DNA of 64,000 bases from Beroe forskalii (Eukaryota; Ctenophora; Nuda; Beroida; Beroidae). The number at the start of each line of letters is the position of its first letter. Within the stretch, counting starts at the first letter, position 1. Of this stretch, positions 24,105 through 35,402 are shown one piece after another. Made by a program: the position numbers and the translations under genes. The stretch is from the NCBI GenBank assembly GCA_011033025.1, contig WFMF01000534.1, positions 49,449 to 113,448 of the forward strand, written 5' to 3'. Under the pieces are notes generated by a model, which saw nothing but the letters and a program-made list of their open reading frames with translations, searched no databases and had not been told where the DNA came from.

Positions 24105-24600
24105 TAAAAAGGTCTGCGCGGGCTTTAAAAGCGTGCGCACACACCAGCTCGTGCGCGCAGCTTTAAAGCATGCGCACACACCGTAAGGTCGTGCCGCGCA
24201 CACCGATGTCACACCGTAAGCTCGTGCGCGCAGCTTTAAAAGCGTGCGCGCACACCGTAAGGTCGTGCGCGCACACCTTAAGGTCGTGCACACAGCTTTA
24301 AAAGTATGCGCGCACACCGTGAGATTGTGCGCGCAGCTTAAAAAGCGTGGGCGCACATCGAAGGGTCGTGCGCGCATCTTAAAAAGCGTGCGCGCACACC
24401 GTGAGGTCGTGCGCGCAGCTTGAAAACCGTGTGCGCACACTGTGAGGTCGTGCGCGCAGCTTAAAAAGCTTGCGCGCACACCGTGAGGCCGTGCGCGCAG
24501 CTTAAAAGCGTGCGCGCACACCGTGAGGTCGTGCGCGCAGCTTAAAAAGCGGGCGCGCACACCGTGAGGTCGTGCGCGCAGCTTTAAAAGCTAAGCGTGC
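24105..24600. repeat. ~41-bp Z-DNA-prone minisatellite
   Basis: About twelve copies of a unit containing gcgtgcgcgcacaccgtgag, then gtcgtgcgcgcagctta and an A-run. Each unit has two stretches of alternating purine-pyrimidine (gtgcgcgcac), the classic Z-DNA-forming pattern. The 157-codon minus-strand open frame across it is periodic and not a protein gene. Confidence 0.85.
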
Positions 24601-24636
24601 AGCTCCACGTCACTCTCGACGAACGTTGCCCGTTTA

Positions 24637-25902
24637 AGAGAACGTTATGGGCGCCAGTCAGGATCTGCGCAGAATTTTGTGCTGATCATTATGCTTTTTC
24701 CCCGAGTTCCAAATCCGATGTTTAAGCCTTTCAAATCGCACTTAAAGTTTGCTTAAAAATGGTCACGTGATAGGCAACTCCCTGGCTTAATATTGAATTA
24801 AGGGTATCAATATATATTGGATAATTGCGTTACTCGCCATTTTGGCAACCATCACCACAACACCCAATCAGACGCTGAACGTGGAATTCAATTGGGAAGA
24901 GGAACGCGCCATGTCTCATGATTGAGTTATCGGCTGTCTAACTGTGAGCGCAGCGTTTGCTAACAATAACAATTATCGGAAAGGGGAGATAATCGCTCTA
25001 TAATAATAGGCGGTTGTCTATGACATCATTATCATGGTTGAAAATGGCATGTTGATGTATACGATATTAAGCCGCCGATTGTCCTTCTTGGACTAACGGA
25101 TCGTGTCCGTGTTTGTGTGTGGGTCAATGTATTATGTGTAACATATCCACATTGTGTGTAACACCAGATAATATCATCACGATCACATTGCTCCAGCATC
25201 AAGCTATGAGATCAGAGATACGACGTGATCAGCGCATACGGAATTTTACCGTATACTAGAAAAACTTCAGGGCTCAGGAAATTGAAAAACATCGTCAGTA
25301 AATCACAATAACCTTGTTGGTTGTAATAGGTTATAAAATTAAATGGCGAAACTTACTAACTTACTAAAATAAATACGTACTTACTAACCCACGTTATGAT
25401 ATTGATATACTTACAGTATAAAAATTACATAATGAAAATTACAATGATGATTAGAATCAATAAATTAGTAAATTTTCTCATAGTTTCTGTATTAGGAACC
25501 TTATAGTTATATCAGTCAACAATTATGATGGCTTCTGTCTCTTAGCCTTAGCCAAAGCAGCAGCAGCCTTTTTTGCCTTCCGCTTTCTCTTTCTTGAAGG
25601 GTGAGCACTCCTAAAAAGTCCAGTGCCAATCTGCTGTGCAGCTTGCCGAGTCTCCCCCACCACCTCTTTAGCAGTCCTGGTCATGAGGGCGATGTTCCTC
25701 TCGACAGGCTGCGTGTGGCTCAGGAACTCTGTCTTTAGTGGCTGTATTCTGAACCGGATCACCTCTTCAGTCGTGAGCTCCCTCGTCAAGGGCGGCTCAG
25801 AAACTCTCTCTAGTTGATGCGGTCCTGTCAAACACGTTAATTGTCGATAATTAACGTTCATTACCATTAATTACTGGGATTAGCGATAATAAACGGCCAA
25901 TA
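24637..25902 (+). mobile_element. Truncated copy of the long-TIR transposon
   Basis: Runs parallel to 34529-35783 of the intact-looking element with very high identity, differing by small indels and scattered substitutions. It begins inside the terminal inverted repeat, includes the last exon of the element's gene, and stops where a block of palindromic AT-rich DNA begins. It has no second TIR and no target duplication, so it is a partial copy. Confidence 0.85.
25523..25832 (-). pseudogene. Last exon of the transposon gene (isolated copy)
   Basis: Open from a tttgacag acceptor to the stop. It encodes a Glu/Arg-rich stretch (TREL, TTEEVIRFRIQPLK, RNIALMTRTAKEVVG) ending in a strong bipartite-type nuclear localisation signal (SRKRKRKAKKAAAALAKAKR). 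The other exons are absent here, so it is a gene fragment. The reading frame is cleaner than in the copy at 35.4 kb. Confidence 0.6.
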
Positions 25903-26470
25903 GCGCTTATTAGCGATTCAGAAGCGATAGTAAGCGCTAATATCGCTTTATTAACGAAAAAAGCGCTATTTTTGACCACCGTTAATTAACCGTTAATAAG
26001 CGTTAATACCGCTGGATTACCGGTATTTTCGACACATTCAAATTACCGGTAATAATCGCTTACCCAGCGCTTTTTCTTTCGGCTAAAATCAAAGAAAAAA
26101 ATGCCATTAATTATCGCTTATAATCGCTTCCGTTAGCGATAATTATCGATTATAAGCGCTTCATCAGCGGTAGGGTAAAAACCGCTCAGTGAGCGATTAT
26201 AACCGGTATTCTAGAGCGAAAAGCGATAACGTACCGCTAATGTCGATTATTATCGATAATCAATGTTGAAAAAGCGCTTTTTTGTTTGCAATGTCAGTGA
26301 AAAGCGGTAATTACCGGAAATTTAGCGCCTTTTTCCGAAATCTGAGACCTCAAAAAGCACTTCGTAAGCGTTTTATGAACGGTCTTTTTCCAATAAAAGC
26401 GGTATTTACCGCTTTTTTGCGATAATTATCGATAATTTTAAAAAAAGTTCCCAACGACATTTGCCCACGA
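25903..26470. repeat. Cruciform-prone AT-rich block
   Basis: Dense variants of gcgataattatcgc, ttatcgataat and attaccggtaat. Many are self-complementary, so both strands carry the same words. It appears to grow out of a related motif (gggattagcgataataaacg) at the edge of the truncated transposon copy. No coding capacity. Confidence 0.65.
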
Positions 26471-27166
26471 TTCTTATTTAGTTATTTCAGGTAGGTTATT
26501 TCAAGGGCTATATACTGGGTGAACTGCAGTTCATATGAAGTCGCCGCGCACTTCATATGAATTCATATGAATTCATATGAGTTCATATGAATGCGTTTAC
26601 CAGTTCAATAAATTTTTATATGAATGAACTTCATATGAACTTCACATGAATTCATATGAACTTCATATGAACTCCACCAAGTTCATATGAACTTCATATG
26701 AATTCATGAATTCATTAAACACGGATGAACTAGTTCACCAAAATTTAGTGAACTGAGATGCATATGAATTCATATGAATGAACTAGTTCATTCATATGAA
26801 CTGCGTTGAACTGAGTTCACCTGAATTCATTGAACTGCGTTGAACTACGTTGAACTGCGTTGAACTGCGTTGAACTGCGTTGAACTGCGTTGAACTGGAG
26901 TTCACCTGAGTTCATTTGAGTTCACCTGAGTTCATGTCACTCAATGGGAATAACATATGTTATTTTGGAAAAACTTAGCTTTGCAACAGAATAGACCTAA
27001 ACGACTGTATGTAACTGTTAGTGTTACCCTACCCTCCACTGCGAGCACTTATTTTACGCAACACGTCCTTCCAAATTTCCAATTCCATTAGCTCATTAGG
27101 AATGAGAAAATAATAATGTAAATAGAAATGTTATCTGACAGCGGAGGTAGTCAATGACTTGACTCA

Positions 27167-28735
27167 ATGACTGGACTTCATGACTTGACTCGACTCGACG
27201 ACTCGACTCGACGACGCCTCGACTCGACGACTCGACTCGACTCGACTCGACTCGACTCGACTCGACTCGACGACTCGACTCGACTCGACTCGACTCGACT
27301 CGACGACTCGACTCGACTCGACTCGACTCGACTCGACGACTCGACTCGACTCGACGACTCGACGACTCGACTCGACGACTCGACGACTCGACTCGACGAC
27401 TCGACTCGACGACTCGACTCGACGACTCGACGACTCGACGACTCGACGACTCGACGACTCGACGACTCGACTCGACTCGACTCGACGACTCGACTCGACG
27501 ACTCGACTCGACTCGACTCGACGACTCGACTCGACGACTCGACTCGACGACTCGACTCGACTCGACTCGACGACTCGACTCGACGACTCGACGACTTGAC
27601 GACTTGACGACTCGACGACTCGACGACTCGACTCGACGACTCGACTCGACGACTCGACTCGACGACTCGACTCGACGACTCGACTCGACGACTCGACTCG
27701 ACGACTCGACTCGACGACTCGACTCGACGACTCGACTCGACTCGACTCGACGACTCGACGACTCGACTCGACTCGACGACTCGACTCGACGACTCGACTC
27801 GACTCGACGACTCGACTCGACGACTCGACTCGACGACTCGACTCGACGACTCGACTCGACGACTCGACTCGACGACTCGACTCTACGACTCGACTCGACG
27901 ACTCGACTCGACGACTCGTCGTCGAGTCGACTTCGACTCGACGACTCGAGTCGACTCGTCGACTCGTCGAGTCGTCGAGTCGACTCGTCGAGAGTCGAGT
28001 CGTCGAGTCGAGTCGACTCGTCGAGTCGTCGAGTCGAGTCGTCGAGTCGAGTCGTCGAGTCGAGTCGTCGAGTCGAGTCGTCGTCGAGTCGTCGAGTCGT
28101 CGAGTCGAGTCGTCGAGTCGTCTCGTCGAGTCGCGTCGAGTCGTCGAGTCGAGTCGTCGAGTCGAGCTGCGTGAGTCGTCGAGTCGTCGAGTCGTCGAGT
28201 CGTCGAGTCGAGTCGAGTCGTCGAGTCGTCGTCGAGTCGAGTCGAGTCGTCGAGTCGAGTCGAGTCGTCGAGGAGTCGTCGAGTCGTCGAGTCGTCGAGT
28301 CGTCGTCGAGTCGAGTCGTCGTCGAGTCGTCGTCGTCGAGTCGTCGAGTCGTCGAGTCGAGTCGTCGAGTCGAGTCGTCGAGTCGAGTCGTCGAGTCGAG
28401 GTGTCGTCGAGTCGAGTCGTCGAGTCGTCGAGTCGAGTCGTCGAGTCGTCGAGTCGAGTCGTCGAGTCGTCGAGTCGAGTCGTCGAGTCGAGTCGTCGAG
28501 TCGTCGAGTCGAGTCGTCGAGTCGAGTCGTCGAGTCGTCGAGTCGTCGAGTCGAGTCGTCGAGTCGAGTCCGTCGAGTCGTCGTCGAGTCGAGTCGTCGA
28601 GTCGAGTCGTCGAGTCGAGTCGAGTCGTCGAGTCGAGTCGTCGAGTCGAGTCGTCGAGTCGAGTCGTTGAGACGAGTCGTCGAGACAAGTCAGAGAGTCG
28701 TCAAATCAAGTCGTCGAGTTGAGGCATCGAGTCGA
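27167..28735. repeat. Head-to-head GACTC satellite, centre at ~27917
   Basis: The left half (about 750 bases) is a mix of 5-base (CGACT) and 8-base (CGACGACT) words. The right half (about 820 bases) is the same satellite on the other strand (AGTCG, AGTCGTCG). The switch lies near 27917, where cgactcgtcgtcgagtcg occurs. The whole block could fold into a hairpin of about 750 base pairs. Open frames of 530 and 372 codons across it are repeat artefacts. Confidence 0.9.
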
Positions 28736-28979
28736 TTTGAGTCGTCGAGTCACTGAGTGGTCGTAGAGTGACTAGAGTTAATTCATGACGTAAGTGAAAT
28801 TTTTTAGTTGTCACGTGACACTGACTGTACACTTAACAAGAGTACGAAAAATCGTTTATGGAAGAGCTCAAGACTTGAGTCTTTTTTGGAAGCCCTTTTA
28901 GTGAAATGGATCAAGATGCAGCTAATTTGGTGAAGTTTAACAGCCTCTTTAAAATTGAAAAAAGCCTTTCAATAGGTGA

Positions 28980-29300
28980 CGTCACTCAGCAGTCAACCGG
29001 AATGAGAGACTTATCGGGCATAGATCAGAGCAGCAACGCCAAGAGGGCCCCATGGTAGCGCCAGTGCGCCGCATCGGCGCCGGGGCGGTGCCATGGTGTA
29101 AGCCGCGACGAAGCCATGAAGACGCCATGGCTTCACAGTGGCACTGCCATGACTGCCATGATGTCACCGTGGCGCCCTTGTGGCTTCATCGTTGCCCAGT
29201 AGTGGCGTCCTCGTGGCTTCACCATGGCACTGCCCTGGCGTCACCGCGGCACTGCGGTGCCGCTCTCGTGGCGTCGCTGATCCATGTTTTGATCCATCCC
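28980..29300. other. GC-rich island inside the fold-back element
   Basis: A non-satellite insert rich in ccatgg, ggcgcc and tggcgtc words, lying between the right GACTC array and the right arm. It has no counterpart in the left spacer, so the element is asymmetric here. No gene recognised. Confidence 0.45.
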
Positions 29301-29810
29301 CGAAATATCTGTTAAGTTATCATTTTGACCTTCTAGATGAACTTCGAGATGAATTCGTTGAACTCCGTTGAACTGCGTTGAACTCCGTTGAACTGCGTTG
29401 AACTGCGTTGAACTGGAGTCCGCGAGATGAACTTCCTAGTTCATATGAATTCAAGGCGAACTGGAATGCATGTGGGTTCATATGAGTTCATATGCATCTC
29501 AGTTCACTGAGTTTTGGTGGACTAGTTCATCCGTGTTTGTTGAATTCATATGAGTTCATATGAAGTTCATGTGAACTTGGTGGAGTTCATATGAAGTTCA
29601 TATGAATTCATATGAAGTTCATATGAAGTTCATTCATATGGAAATTTATTGAACTGGTAAACGCATTCAAATGAACTCATATGAATTCATATGAATTCAT
29701 ATGAAGTGCGCAACGACTTCATATGAACTGCAGTTCACCCGGTTTTCTGCGTTTTACCCGGTTTAATCTGCTTTTATAAATGAAGTTACAGAAAATCAGG
29801 GGATCAACGG

Positions 29811-30007
29811 ACATTTCATCTCACGACACTTCATCTCACGACACTTTATCTTGCAATCTGTCAACTCTATGCAAAGGTGAGGGTCTGGGTTATGGTTAGG
29901 ATTTAAGTATGGGTTAGACTTAGAGTAAGTGTTCCGATTACGTTTAGGCTTATGTAGGTTTTAGGGTCAGGACAGGGAGATGAAGTGTCCTGAGATGAAA
30001 TGTCGAT
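29811..30007. mobile_element. Small hairpin MITE (acatttcatctc ends)
   Basis: The left end (acatttcatctcacgacact, then tcatctc) pairs with the right end (gagatgaagtgtcctgagatg, shown only as gagatgaagtgtcctgag). The interior is G/T-rich with gggttagg-like words. Non-coding. Confidence 0.55.
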
Positions 30008-30300
30008 ATGAAATGTTGAATTACCTGCTCCGGTTTCGAAACCACCAACCCCGCGTGTTCTCAGTGTAGATGGGGAAGCTCCCTGTAACTGCGGGCACTC
30101 AAGTTCAGCTTAGGTTTGTAGAAAATTCTGGTAGACCGTGAACTCCCGTAGTTACCAAACAGACGCTCCTTCAAGGTCCGTATCTTTAGGATATCACGTA
30201 CTCCCGCCCTCCTTACATCTCTGTCACTATCAGCTGAACATTGGTTGGAGGTTGAAAGTCGGGCTACCCTTATCACTGATATTGGACGCAAAATTCTTCT

Positions 30301-30580
30301 ATTCGTTCGTTTCCGATTTTGGAAAGGCAATTCTCCCGTTACCGGCTCGTATTACAAAGGGAGAGCTCTCCCTTATCTACTCACATACTATTAGAGCATT
30401 AGCGCTTATGAGCTTATACGTAATAAAGGAGCTCTCCCTTTCCCTATTTAATTTGATGAGTATAGAGCCGGTACAAAAGTCTTAATGAGTTAATGGTGAG
30501 AATATAAGCGAGAACTCTCTCTTTGTAATAAGAGCCGGTAAGGGGAGAATTGCCTGTCAAAATCGGAAACGAGGAACAGG
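30301..30580. mobile_element. Inverted-repeat hairpin element
   Basis: The left arm (gtttccgattttgg, aaggcaattctccc, ttaccggctc) pairs with the right arm (gagccggtaaggggagaatt, gcctgtcaaaatcggaaac). Inner copies of gggagagctctccc make the stem nearly continuous. Non-coding MITE-like structure of about 280 bases. Confidence 0.6.
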
Positions 30581-33286
30581 AAAGGGAGAATCGCCTATCC
30601 AGTTCAACGGCCTGTACGTTAACAGTATTTTGCCCATATGTGGATTAGTTTATCCAAATTCAACTTTGACGGCTCATAACTCGACTATTATAAGTAACTG
30701 TGGCATGGCCTTTTCAGTATCCTCCGTTCTATCTTTCTTGAGTGCGTTGAAACAAAAACTAAAACTCTACCACATATAGTTAATTAATTACGCCTAATTT
30801 AAATTAACTACCTGCAAAAAAGGGCTTAAAACTGAAGGTGGACGTTTTTATCCATAGCCACAAGTCTGATATGTGATATCCTCTAATTGCGCATTATAAT
30901 TACCGGCATATTCTTGCGGTATTCAGCAATTCTTTCAATCACGTTCCGTAAGATCAAAAAGAGCGCGAAGCATTGAATCAGTGATATAAATAGATTAGCC
31001 CCACGGAGTGGATGAGCAAGTCCAAACGCATACACGGAATTGAAAATTACATTGCACACAAGTTTGTACAATTGAATTTTCGTCACTTTCACAACTGAAG
31101 TCACAAGTTGATGACGTTAAACCGCCTTGTATCATGTCTGATCTCCCAAAGGTTTTGGATGTTTAGATAGGGATAAAGTTGCAACCTGCTTACTTGGAAC
31201 ACCACATTGCATATATAATACCGATTTACAGTCATTATTCAACGTCATTGATTTACTGCTTTGATTCACAATAGTGACGTCATGCCAACCGCCTATCCTA
31301 AGTACCTACTTACGTATAAAGTGTTGTAAGGGATGTGTGATGCTTAACTGCTTTTGCAACTTCATCATGTTACACAAGAGAGGAGTTCGAAGATTCTCTA
31401 ATGCTTTTCAACAGGAAGTTGCTACATTGAGATAAATAAACGCAATTTTTCACACTGTGGGGAGTAAGCTTATACTGTAAGTAGGTACCTATATATAAAG
31501 ATATTAGTATGAAAAAAGGATGCCAATTGAAAATGGATATTATATTTCGGTTATGGCCAGATACCTAAATGCCAATTCAATCATGAGCCAAAAACCAGTT
31601 CAATGACCGAATTATTTGATGATTTTTGTGGTAATGAAAAATCTGCGCGGCAAATTTATAGAACTATATTGCTGTGATCTGGAAAAAGGAAGTAACTGCA
31701 AATTTTGAAGTTTCGGTACCAACATTTTCAGCTCCGTTGAGCTCTACAAGATGGGCTAGGTCATTTGCGTGGAAATGTGCCTGAAAAATTTTTAAAGGAA
31801 GTAACTACTAATATAACTGCCATTTTTGAGAACATTTAGGGATTTTGCTATCTAATTCTAATATCTGGGAATCTAAGGAAGTATCTTACGTAGATACTTC
31901 CTTTTCCAGATAAACCATGATAATGAAACAATGATTTGTGCAGTTACCTTTTTTGATTCTTCCTTTCCTGAACATATTATGGCCGGCCTCTTGTGGATAA
32001 AGGAAGTAACTGACAATTTTAGTAAAAGTAAATAAATAAAAAAAATTAGCCGACTGAATTTATGATCATTCATCGCTCAGTAGGTATATCATATGAATAT
32101 CATCATGTTTTATCCGAAAATATCCCATGGATTAATTGATGGATTAATCAATTAATGATTAATTGCAAATGATTTGAAAATATTCTCGGCTAAAGCTACA
32201 CTTACTTTTACAGTAATATTCTGATCAGTACTTCCTTTTTATTCGCAACAGCCCACCATAATATTATGTTCAGTTTGTTACTGAACTTCTTTCATTTTGA
32301 ATTAGCTATACCAGAACTGAACCAAAATTGTATCAGGGACCCTATAGGCACGACAAGATTAAAACTCCTTGACAAAGCTTCGTTTTGTCAAGGAAAAATT
32401 ACAGAATGTTATTGTTATATGTCTTTCAAAATGCCTCACTGAGACCATTAATACTTACGTGTCACGACTCACGCACTTAAAAATTAAATGAAGAACTCCA
32501 ACGGTCGCCGTATATTTAACTGAAGTACTGACGTATCGGTCGCCATATACCTCGAATATTGATTTAATTTTGTTATGCCTTTCGGGACACCTGGATAGCT
32601 AGGTATGAAATGGGGCTATCAGTACCGGTCAGCTCTCCTGGTTGAGTTTCTGATAAAGACGAATAAATGTGAAAACTTTGAATTATACGAATATGGTGAC
32701 CTTGTCCGTAGTCGAATTCGTACGTAAGTGTGGCAGCTTGTCGATTCTGCTATGCATATATTAAAATAAGCTGTAAGCGTCATTAACTACTATATAAAAG
32801 TCTGATAATGACGACATCTCGACCGTTTATCAAATGTGCATGAATTTCGTATATTATGGAACACGCTACCATTCTCTTACGAGCACTTCAGCGCGGGATT
32901 TGACGCGCACGCGAGTTTTATTGAAAAAGTGATGCCCTGGAGTGAGCCTCGGCCACGGGCATGGACGAAGAGGCTCACTTTTTACAAAAAAAGTGAGCCT
33001 AAAAATTTTTTTTTTCTTGAAAATTTTTTATAGTAAAAAAAGTGATCCTCCTCGGCCACGGGGTTGGACGAAAGGCTCAAAAATTTTTACATAAAAAATT
33101 TTTTATGAAAAATTTTTTATAAAAAAAAAATTTATGAAAAATTTTTTATGTAAAAAAAAGTGAGCCTGCTCGGCCACCGTACTTGTCTATCATTTGTCAG
33201 ACGTTGTCTGACCATTATTTCAGAACCAGGTGCACCCGCCAAAGGTGAGGGGGTCAGACAACGTCTGACAATCTATCGTTGATGAA
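30581..33286. other. Gene-free repeat-bearing DNA
   Basis: Contains repeated aaaggaagtaactg words between 31680 and 32010, a palindrome (aaggaagtatcttacg and its mirror) at 31874-31910, A/T-rich agtgagcctcggccacgg repeats at 32938-33180, and a small hairpin (tgtcagacgttgtctgacc with its inverse) at about 33195-33272. No gene is supported. Confidence 0.5.
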
Positions 33287-34500
33287 TAGTCCAACAGATT
33301 TTCGCAAAAGGGCTGAAATTAAAATCGAAAAAATAACAAGCTGATTTCACCTGGATAAGTTCCCATTGGGTCCCCTGAGGTCAGGAAAAAAAGTCTACTA
33401 AAATCTGAGTGGGGCAAATATGATTTTTTTCAAATTCCGCGCGTAGGTGTTTATGTTCAAAATAGGATATCTCAGCTCCTGAATGAGATACAGACCTCCA
33501 TGAGCACTTCAAAATGACCGCAATAGTCGAATTATGTTGGGCGGACGAGGTTTCTAGGGTCCCAAAACCTTTAATTTTTGGGATATGGTCAAAAAAACAA
33601 TACGCTGCCAGCGTATTTGAGGCTCCTTTAACGTTCGTCGGTCGATCGATTGGAATTGGTCGATCGATCAACTCCATTTGAACGAACGAAGCCATCACAT
33701 TTATCACCTTAATAGCAGATGATTGAAGGGGTTTCCAAATGCTGACAGTAGCTGACAGGAGGAAGGGGGTCAAGGTTACATCAGCAAAAATTTGGAGATT
33801 TTTCATCTACAATATTTCTAACCCAAGAATTACATTTTTTGGTATTGATGTGATAAATGTGATGACTTCTAAATTTGAATAAATCATGGTCATAGCAAAA
33901 AATTTAAGCTGCAATAATGAATTCTGTATGATCTTACTAAGCTAAAATACAAGTTTTCCACACTTTGGACTTACGTGGCATTGCGTGGTTGTGCTCTAGG
34001 GAAAATTGTAAAAACACATTTTACCTCACTTGGCTGATTGTTGAACTTTTTTAAGGCCTCAGGGGCCATTGTTACATATAAATGCAGAATGAGCTCATTA
34101 TTTTCTATACTTAAGAGTTAAGGTAAGAATCCCTAGGACTGATATGCACATTTTCATCTGCATCACTCAAATACGCTAGCCACGTATTGGTTTTTTGACC
34201 ATATCTCAAAAAGTAAAGGTTTGGGGACCCTAGAAACCTCGTCCGCCCAACATAATTCGACTATTGCGGTCATTTTGAAGTGCTCATGGAGGTCTGTATC
34301 TCATTCAGAAGCTGAGATATCCTATTTTGAACATACGCTCTCCTAAGCGCCTTGAGGGGAATTTGAAAAAAATCATATTTGCCCCACTCAGATTTTAGTA
34401 GACTTTTTTCCTGACCTCAGGGGACCCAATGGGAACTTATTCAGGTGAAATCAGCTTGTTATTTTCGATTTTAATTTCGATGCAAAAATCCGTTGGACTA
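33287..34500. mobile_element. Inverted-repeat element, TAGTCCAAC ends
   Basis: Arms of about 325-340 bases (33287-33625 and 34177-34500) are inverted copies with high identity, starting TAGTCCAAC. The core shares sequence with 38700-39130 (tttttgctgatgt, ctgtcagcat). No transposase is visible and no target duplication is evident. The large transposon lies immediately to its right: the final CTA of this element is also the first part of that transposon's target site. Confidence 0.7.
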
Positions 34501-34505
34501 GGACC
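34498..34505 (+). repeat. Target-site duplication, left (CTAGGACC)
   Basis: The eight bases directly before the left terminus are repeated exactly at 38316-38323, directly after the right terminus. Confidence 0.85.
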
Positions 34506-35402
34506 TAGGGTCCGTGACGGGTTTGAGAACGTTATGGGCGCCAGTCAGGATCTGCGCAGAATTTTGTGCTGATCATTATGCTTTTTTCCCCGAGTTCCAA
34601 ATCCGATGTTTAAGCCTTTCAAATCGCACTTAAAGTTTGCTTAAAATGGTCACGTGATAGGCAACTCCCTGGCTTAATATTGAATTAAGGGTATCAATAT
34701 ATTGGATAATTGCGTTACTCGCCATTTTGGCAACCATCACCACAACACCTAAATCAGACGCTGAAACGCGGAAGTCAATTGGGAAGAGGAACGCCATGTC
34801 TCATGATTGAGTTATCGGCTGTCTAACTGTGAGCGCAGCGTTTGCTAACAATAACAATTATCGGAAAGGGGAGATAATCGCTCTATAATAATAGGCGGTT
34901 GTCTATGACATCATTATCATGGTTGAAAATGGCATGTTGATGTATACGATATTAAGCCGCCGATTGTCCTTCTTGGACTAACGGATCGTATCCGTGTTTG
35001 TGTGTGGGTCAATGTATTATAAATATATCCACATTGTGTAACACCACATAATATCATCACGATCACATTGCTCCAGCATCAAGCTATGAGATCAGAGATA
35101 TGACGTGATCAGCGCATACGGAATTTTACCGTATACTAGAAAAACTTCAGGGCTCAGGAAATTGAAAAACATCGTCAGTAAATCACAATAACCTTGTTGG
35201 TTGTAATAGGTTATAAAATTAAATGGCGAAACTTACTAACTTACTCAAATAAATACGTACTTACTCACCCACGTTATGATATTGATATACTTACAGTATA
35301 AAAATTACATAATGAAAATTACAATGATGATTAGAATCAATAAATTAGTAAATTTTCTCATAGTTTCTGTATTAGGAACCTTATAGTTATATCAGTCAAC
35401 AA

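Larger units (their letters stand above)
26514..29745. mobile_element. 3.2 kb fold-back element (nested palindrome)
   Basis: The outer arms begin gggtgaactgcagttcatat on one strand and mirror it at the other end. They are built of ttcatatgaa palindromes and pair over about 300 bases at roughly 90% identity. Next inward on both sides are short arrays of gttgaactgc, then spacers of unequal sequence, then an inverted pair of GACTC arrays. No transposase or other real gene lies within. Long inverted ends made of tandem repeats are the hallmark of fold-back (FB-like) elements. No clear target duplication was found. Confidence 0.7.

Noticed and set aside
24087-24560. 157-codon Cys/His/Arg-rich frame on the minus strand
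   Set aside because: Follows the 41-bp minisatellite period exactly; not a zinc-finger gene.
27096-28722. Open frames of 530 codons (-) and 372 codons (+) with Arg/Ser/Asp repeats
   Set aside because: They only read the GACTC satellite; every frame stays open because the repeat contains no stop. There is no coding evidence.
33381-33806. 141-codon minus-strand frame
   Set aside because: Lies across the arm and core of an inverted-repeat element, with no recognised motif.
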